Below, one piece after another: positions 60,136 to 64,000 of a DNA stretch of 64,000 bases. Location of the stretch: positions 310,001-374,000 of the forward strand of contig NZ_JAXHDF010000001.1 in NCBI RefSeq assembly GCF_037071985.1, read 5' to 3'. Every line of letters begins with the position of its first letter. Within the stretch, counting starts at the first letter, position 1. The stretch is from Pseudogracilibacillus sp037071985. Its GTDB lineage: Bacteria > Bacillota > Bacilli > Bacillales > Amphibacillaceae. A program made the position numbers and the translations under genes. Below the pieces are notes generated by a model that saw only the letters and a list, made by a program, of their open reading frames with translations, ran no database searches and was not told the DNA's origin.

Positions 60136-60171
60136 CAGTTGGTTCTCTATGGCGAAAAGGAGAACCAACTG
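60136..60171 (-). promoter_or_regulatory. Intercistronic hairpin between dctP and dctQ
   Basis: CAGTTGGTTCTC (60136-60147) and GAGAACCAACTG (60160-60171) form a perfect 12-bp stem around a 12-nt loop. No U-run follows on the leftward transcript, so it is more likely an RNA-stabilising or processing structure than a full terminator. Confidence 0.7.
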
Positions 60172-60202
60172 ATCAGAAAAAATTTCCGTTGATACGGTTG
60201 GT

Positions 60203-61234
60203 TTACTGTGCTAAACCTTTTATTCCATCAATTAATTCTGGAGTAATTTCTTCTCTAAACTCATCATAAACAGGCTGTAATGCTTGCTCTAACTTTTCTT
60301 TTTCTTCACTGCTCAACTCTTTAACCTTCATGCCACCATCTTTTAATTCTTGAATACTTTTATCATTAAACTCTAAGGCAAGCTGTCTCTCATATTCAGT
60401 AGCTTCTTCTAAGGCTTCATTAATCTGATCTCTAATATCATCTGGAAGACCTTCCCAAAACTCTTTATTTACTAAAACAGCTAAATCAAGTCGTCCATGC
60501 TCACTTATTGTTAAATGTTCTTGAACTTCATGGAAATTAGCACTACTCATCAAATCAGCAGTAACTTCCGCTCCATCTGCTACACCTTGTTGTAATGCAG
60601 AATATGTCTCCCCCCACGGGATCGTAGTAGCACCTGCTCCCAATGCTCTAAATTGCGATTCAATTACATTACCTGCCTGAGTTCTAAACTTCATACCTTT
60701 AAAATCTTCTGGTGAAGAAATTTCTTGTTTATCGTTCGAGAAGTTTTTGAAACCGTTTGCCCAAAAAGTTAAACCTATAATTCCATTATCTATTAATCTA
60801 TCGCTCTCCAATAAAACTTTTCCTAAATCACTATCAAAAAAGTCGTAAACGTGTTCCGTACTTTGGAAAAGAAACGGCATATCAGTATATTGCCAACGTT
60901 TATCTAATTTAACTAATTTAGAAACGGATGGATTAATCATTTCAACATTTCCTGCTATTAAAGCATCCAGTTCATCATTGTCACCATATAATTGACTTGA
61001 TGGATACACTTCAACTTTAACTGCACCATCCGTTTTTTCCTCAACTAGTTCCGCAAACTTTTCAGTAGCTACTCCTTTTAAACTTGTCGGTGTACTAACA
61101 TGTGAAAATCTAATTTTTATTGTTTCCTGATTATCAGTGTCCTTGGTTTCGCTTTCATTATTTGTCGTACCAGACGAACAACCCACCAGTAAAGATACTA
61201 CCATCACAATACTTATAAACATTCTTAATTTCAT
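60203..61234 (-). CDS. dctP: TRAP transporter substrate-binding lipoprotein (DctP)
   Basis: A 343-residue DctP-type binding protein from ATG 61234, which has GAGGAGG 5 nt upstream; an in-frame start at 61261 precedes that site. A lipoprotein signal ends L-V-G-C. IKIRFSHVSTP opens the domain, SQLYGDNDELDALIAGNVEM and FRTQAGNVIESQFRALGA are typical, the latter with the arginine that binds the substrate carboxylate. It captures a carboxylic acid outside the cell. First gene of the catabolic operon. Confidence 0.92.
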   Translation of the reverse strand: MKLRMFISIVMVVSLLVGCSSGTTNNESETKDTDNQETIKIRFSHVSTPTSLKGVATEKFAELVEEKTDGAVKVEVYPSSQLYGDNDELDALIAGNVEMINPSVSKLVKLDKRWQYTDMPFLFQSTEHVYDFFDSDLGKVLLESDRLIDNGIIGLTFWANGFKNFSNDKQEISSPEDFKGMKFRTQAGNVIESQFRALGAGATTIPWGETYSALQQGVADGAEVTADLMSSANFHEVQEHLTISEHGRLDLAVLVNKEFWEGLPDDIRDQINEALEEATEYERQLALEFNDKSIQELKDGGMKVKELSSEEKEKLEQALQPVYDEFREEITPELIDGIKGLAQ

Positions 61235-61384
61235 ATAAATCCTCCTCATATTTTTGGTCACTAAATCATTTTATTAATTGCTTGTAATCCCCCCTTAAAA
61301 CACAAAAAATACCCAATTTTACTGAGGCAGAAAGACAGAATATGTCCATTCCACGTTCAGAAAAACTGAGTATCTTAAATTAAA

Positions 61385-61405
61385 ATAGAGGTTAAACGCC
61401 TCTAT
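61385..61405 (-). terminator. Weak terminator between DUF3870 gene and dctP
   Basis: ATAGAGG and CCTCTAT form a perfect 7-bp stem with a 7-nt loop, followed on the minus strand by TTTTAATTT. Confidence 0.5.
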
Positions 61406-61486
61406 GAATTCAAAATTGTGTTTTTCTTAATATTTGAATATCTTGTAATTTTAATAGTACTATGTGATTATTAGTTTGTCAATCCT

Positions 61487-61822
61487 TTAATTTAGATGCT
61501 GTTTTGCTCTTTCTTCATATCTTCTGAAAGCAGATTTTAACGCAACATTAAAACTATTCATTGATGGAGCAAAGTAACATTTATCTATCTTTTTCAAGAT
61601 CCCTTCCACACCATCATCCATACAATAACCAATAAATAGTCTTTTAAAGTAATCTTTTGCTAAATTCGTAAGCAAAGTAAACTCAGCATCTACTATTTTC
61701 CTCGTTTTTCGATCTATTTCCAGAACAATACCAATATGTTTATAAGCCTCATAGACTGATGTGTTTTGCGGTGCTTTTGCATATGCCGTTACAATTATTG
61801 TTGCCATTTCATCTTTCGACAA
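61487..61822 (-). CDS. DUF3870 protein
   Basis: A 111-residue soluble protein that fits DUF3870: IIVTAYAKAPQNTSVYEAYK, then IGIVLEIDRKTRKIVDAEFTLLTNLAKDYF and GYCMDDGVEGILKKID, of which the parts before and after the first break are diagnostic. The family occurs next to TRAP transporters and catabolic genes; its biochemical role is unknown. ATG 61822 follows GAGAGGAG. A weak terminator separates it from dctP, so it may be its own unit. Confidence 0.78.
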   Translation of the reverse strand: MSKDEMATIIVTAYAKAPQNTSVYEAYKHIGIVLEIDRKTRKIVDAEFTLLTNLAKDYFKRLFIGYCMDDGVEGILKKIDKCYFAPSMNSFNVALKSAFRRYEERAKQHLN

Positions 61823-61987
61823 TTTTTTTCTCCTCTCTGAATAAGAATATAATAGCTATTTGTCTACTTCAGAAACCGATAAACAAATCTATTAAAGTCT
61901 TAAAAACACTTCTTTGAATCTAGTTTACAGTACAAAGCAATGTTTTACCATTGCACTTGTACTTTCAAACCCATTCAATCCCGGTAT

Positions 61988-63340
61988 TCAATAAATAATA
62001 TGCGCAATTAATGCAATAATTGGCAATGTAATTAACGTCCGCAAAATGAAGATAATGATTAAATCCTTTAGATTTAAAGGTAATTTTGACCCTAGCAATA
62101 ATGCTCCGACCTCTGACATGTATATTAACTGGGTTACCGATAAACAGCCTATTACAAAACGAGTCATTTCACTTTCAATCCCGCTTCCAAGAATGGCTGG
62201 TAGAAACATATCTGCAAAACCTACAACGACCGTTTGGGCTGCAGCAGTAGCTTCCGGAATTTGCAATAGATTTAGGATTGGAACAAATGGAGCACCTAGC
62301 CAAGTAAACACTGGTGTATATTCCGCAATAATCGTCGCTATTGTACCTATTGCCATTACTACTGGCACGACTTCAAGCCACATGGTTAATACATTTTGAG
62401 TACCGCCTTTTAGAACAGGAATAAAACTTGTAATATTTTTAGCGCGATCAGCTGCCTGATGTAGCCCTAATTTCCATAAAGAAGTGTTTTTAGGAACTTG
62501 CTCTTCTTCATGAGGGACAGCTTTTTCATAAAATGTATCGGCTTTTCTTGATAGTGGTGGTATACGTGGCATAATTAATGCCGCCGCTAAACCTGCAACG
62601 ATAATCGTTCCGTAATAAGGAAGAAACATATGGCCTAAATCTAATTCAAGTAAAACTACAATGGTAAAATCGATGGAAACGAGGGAAAAAGTTGTCCCAA
62701 TTACAGCCGCTTCCCGCTTTGTATAATACCCTTCTTCATATTGTTTGTTCGTAAGCATTACACCAATTGTTCCATCACCTAACCATGATACAAGACTATC
62801 GATCGATGAGCGACCTGGTAAAGTAAAGATCGGCCGCATAACTTTTCTCATAATCGTTCCGAATAGTTCAAGCAATCCGAAATCAAGGAGCAACGGAAGA
62901 ACATAACCAGCAAAGAAAAATATTGCCACTAATGTCGTCAATAAACCAAATAAGATGTTTCCCCCTGTATCATCAGACCATATCCACTCTGGTCCAATTT
63001 GTAATAGAGAAAGTATACCAAATGCAGTTCCTAAACCTCTTGTTGTAAGAGCAATTGGTCCCACAAAAAATAGCGATCTTGTAAAACTATTATTCATTAT
63101 AAATTGTGGACGAAAAATCGTCGTAAATAGTGCTAAAATAAAAGAAATACATATTAATGAAACAGCGATAGCAGGCATGGCAGTGCCTAAATATTTATCA
63201 ATAAAATCAGCCCAAATAGCTACTACTAATGTTACCTCCCCATTCACGGAAATAGGTACCATTAATAAAAACACCCCTAATAGAGATGGGATAATAAATT
63301 TTAAATAATTTCCAACTGAATACGTACTTTCCTTCTTCAT
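61988..63340 (-). CDS. YjiH-family membrane protein (nucleoside-recognition gate domains)
   Basis: A 450-residue membrane protein with about 11-12 helices from ATG 63340 (TAGGAG upstream); longer in-frame starts reach 63400 but add a segment without protein character. FAGYVLPLLLDFGLLELFGTIMRK and PGRSSIDSLVSWLGDGTIGVMLTN are typical of YjiH/gate-domain proteins. These look like carriers; substrates are unproven. The neighbouring TRAP and DUF3870 genes read in the same direction, with 165 nt to DUF3870. Confidence 0.82.
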   Translation of the reverse strand: MKKESTYSVGNYLKFIIPSLLGVFLLMVPISVNGEVTLVVAIWADFIDKYLGTAMPAIAVSLICISFILALFTTIFRPQFIMNNSFTRSLFFVGPIALTTRGLGTAFGILSLLQIGPEWIWSDDTGGNILFGLLTTLVAIFFFAGYVLPLLLDFGLLELFGTIMRKVMRPIFTLPGRSSIDSLVSWLGDGTIGVMLTNKQYEEGYYTKREAAVIGTTFSLVSIDFTIVVLLELDLGHMFLPYYGTIIVAGLAAALIMPRIPPLSRKADTFYEKAVPHEEEQVPKNTSLWKLGLHQAADRAKNITSFIPVLKGGTQNVLTMWLEVVPVVMAIGTIATIIAEYTPVFTWLGAPFVPILNLLQIPEATAAAQTVVVGFADMFLPAILGSGIESEMTRFVIGCLSVTQLIYMSEVGALLLGSKLPLNLKDLIIIFILRTLITLPIIALIAHIIY

Positions 63341-63584
63341 CTCTTTCCAACTCCTACAATTCACGTAAATATTTATACAAAAATGATAATATATATTCAT
63401 TAGACAATAGAAATTTTAACACGTTACTAGCATACTTTCAAATCCTTTTTTACCCAATAATTAATTTCAAAAAATTCTAAATGTACTTGATTTAATATGT
63501 ATTATGTCACATTTTTTTCACAGAGAATTCATTATTCCGTTGAGAAGTATATGTGAAATTATGTTATGGTATGTTTAAAGTTGT

Positions 63585-63613
63585 TATAATCCACATATAT
63601 TGATTAGGGGAGG
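63585..63613 (+). promoter_or_regulatory. ycnK promoter -10 and ribosome site
   Basis: TATAAT at 63585-63590 lies 30 nt before the start codon, with AGGGGAGG at 63606-63613. No good -35 is at 16-18 bp (TGTTAT is the best), so activator help or a weak promoter is possible. Confidence 0.5.
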
Positions 63614-63620
63614 TTATTAT

Positions 63621-64000
63621 ATGTTACCTGTAGAACGACTTCACCGAATTAAAGAATTGGTTCAAACAAAGAAGAATGTTAAAATTTCCGATTTAAGTAC
63701 GGAACTTGGTGTTTCAGAGATGACCATTCATCGTGATTTAAAGCCACTTGTAGAGAAAGGGGAAGTTATAAAAACATTTGGTGGTGTCTCACTACCAGAT
63801 ACGACTTCATTTCAAGCAAATGATATGTGTATTTATTGCAGTCGTCCTATCAAGGAAAAGTTAGCTTATCGTTTAATTTTACCAAATAATAAAATTGAAA
63901 TTGCATGCTGTGCCCATTGTGGATTGTTACGTCACAAACAGCTAGGTAATGAGGTCGTTCAAGCAATATGTTATGATTTTTTTAGACAGACGACCATCAG
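63621..64000 (+). CDS. ycnK: YcnK-like copper-responsive DeoR-type regulator (cut by window end)
   Basis: The first 126 codons of a gene running off the right edge. Residues 1-55 are a DeoR-type helix-turn-helix (ISDLSTELGVSEMTIHRDL), followed by a cysteine-rich part with C-I-Y-C and C-C-A-H-C separated by about 27 residues. This matches B. subtilis YcnK, a copper-dependent repressor with a NosL-like metal domain that controls copper uptake genes (ycnJ). The homologue is about 190 residues, so roughly one third is missing. Start ATG 63621. Confidence 0.88.
   Translation, partial: MLPVERLHRIKELVQTKKNVKISDLSTELGVSEMTIHRDLKPLVEKGEVIKTFGGVSLPDTTSFQANDMCIYCSRPIKEKLAYRLILPNNKIEIACCAHCGLLRHKQLGNEVVQAICYDFFRQTTI

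Noticed and set aside
62046..62399. 117-codon frames antisense to the YjiH gene (also 62955-63308)
   Set aside because: Composition mirrors the membrane protein on the other strand; no start signal.

Overview
The window is AT-rich Firmicute DNA with strong AGGAGG-type ribosome binding sites, frequent GTG/TTG starts and compact terminators. The best fit is a halotolerant or alkaliphilic Bacillaceae of the Oceanobacillus/Virgibacillus kind. This is an inference from a complete mrpABCDEFG Na+/H+ antiporter operon, a GltC-type regulator, YtrA-type and YcnK-type regulators and Bacillus-like protein sequences. No rRNA, tRNA, CRISPR array, intact transposase or phage gene was seen.

Layout. 1-6.6 kb: the start of a SWIM/SNF2-type helicase gene (cut by the window edge), an MFS exporter, a Cu/Zn superoxide dismutase lipoprotein, and an ABC transporter operon with an internal YtrA-type GntR regulator and a clear operator. 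6.7-15.1 kb: a VOC protein, a response regulator/ABC/histidine kinase module, a small membrane protein and an RND-family exporter with a palindromic operator over its promoter. 15.4-22.0 kb: a class I ribonucleotide reductase operon (nrdE, flavodoxin, nrdF) preceded by two NrdR boxes, a cobalamin riboswitch and an intrinsic terminator, then a GltC-like regulator divergent from gdhA. 22-29 kb: small proteins, a sirtuin, and a very AT-rich five-gene module (DUF4176 protein, helical protein, lipase-like protein, two paralogous lipoproteins) that looks like a type VII secretion effector/immunity cassette. 29-39 kb: zwf, a lactonase gene, a universal stress protein and the seven-gene mrp operon. 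39-50 kb: small membrane proteins, rlmN, motAB, an Fsr-type exporter, an NDH-2-like oxidoreductase, lrgAB, a methyltransferase and a VTC/DUF4956 pair. 50-53 kb: htpG and an Hsp20 gene. 53-63 kb: a tightly overlapping catabolic operon with a TRAP transporter, a muconate cycloisomerase-like enzyme, a DUF3237 protein, an alpha/beta hydrolase, a two-subunit CoA transferase and a beta-ketoadipyl-CoA thiolase, followed upstream by DUF3870 and YjiH-family genes. The window ends inside a YcnK-like copper regulator.

How genes work together. The catabolic operon spells out almost all of the lower beta-ketoadipate pathway from imported muconate (or a close relative) to succinyl-CoA and acetyl-CoA. The one expected enzyme without a recognisable gene, muconolactone isomerase, is matched in position by the DUF3237 gene. 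The RNR operon carries two stacked controls: NrdR at the promoter and adenosylcobalamin by attenuation. The zwf and lactonase genes give the first two steps of the oxidative pentose phosphate pathway.

The non-coding DNA is unusually informative. Two arrays of a short ATCGGCGG-type core at a 21-bp period lie near 3.0 and 15.2 kb. A small two-stem hairpin with compensatory base changes occurs three times (39.2, 40.8 and 50.45 kb) inside three different longer intergenic repeats, one of which is bounded by perfect 14-bp inverted repeats.
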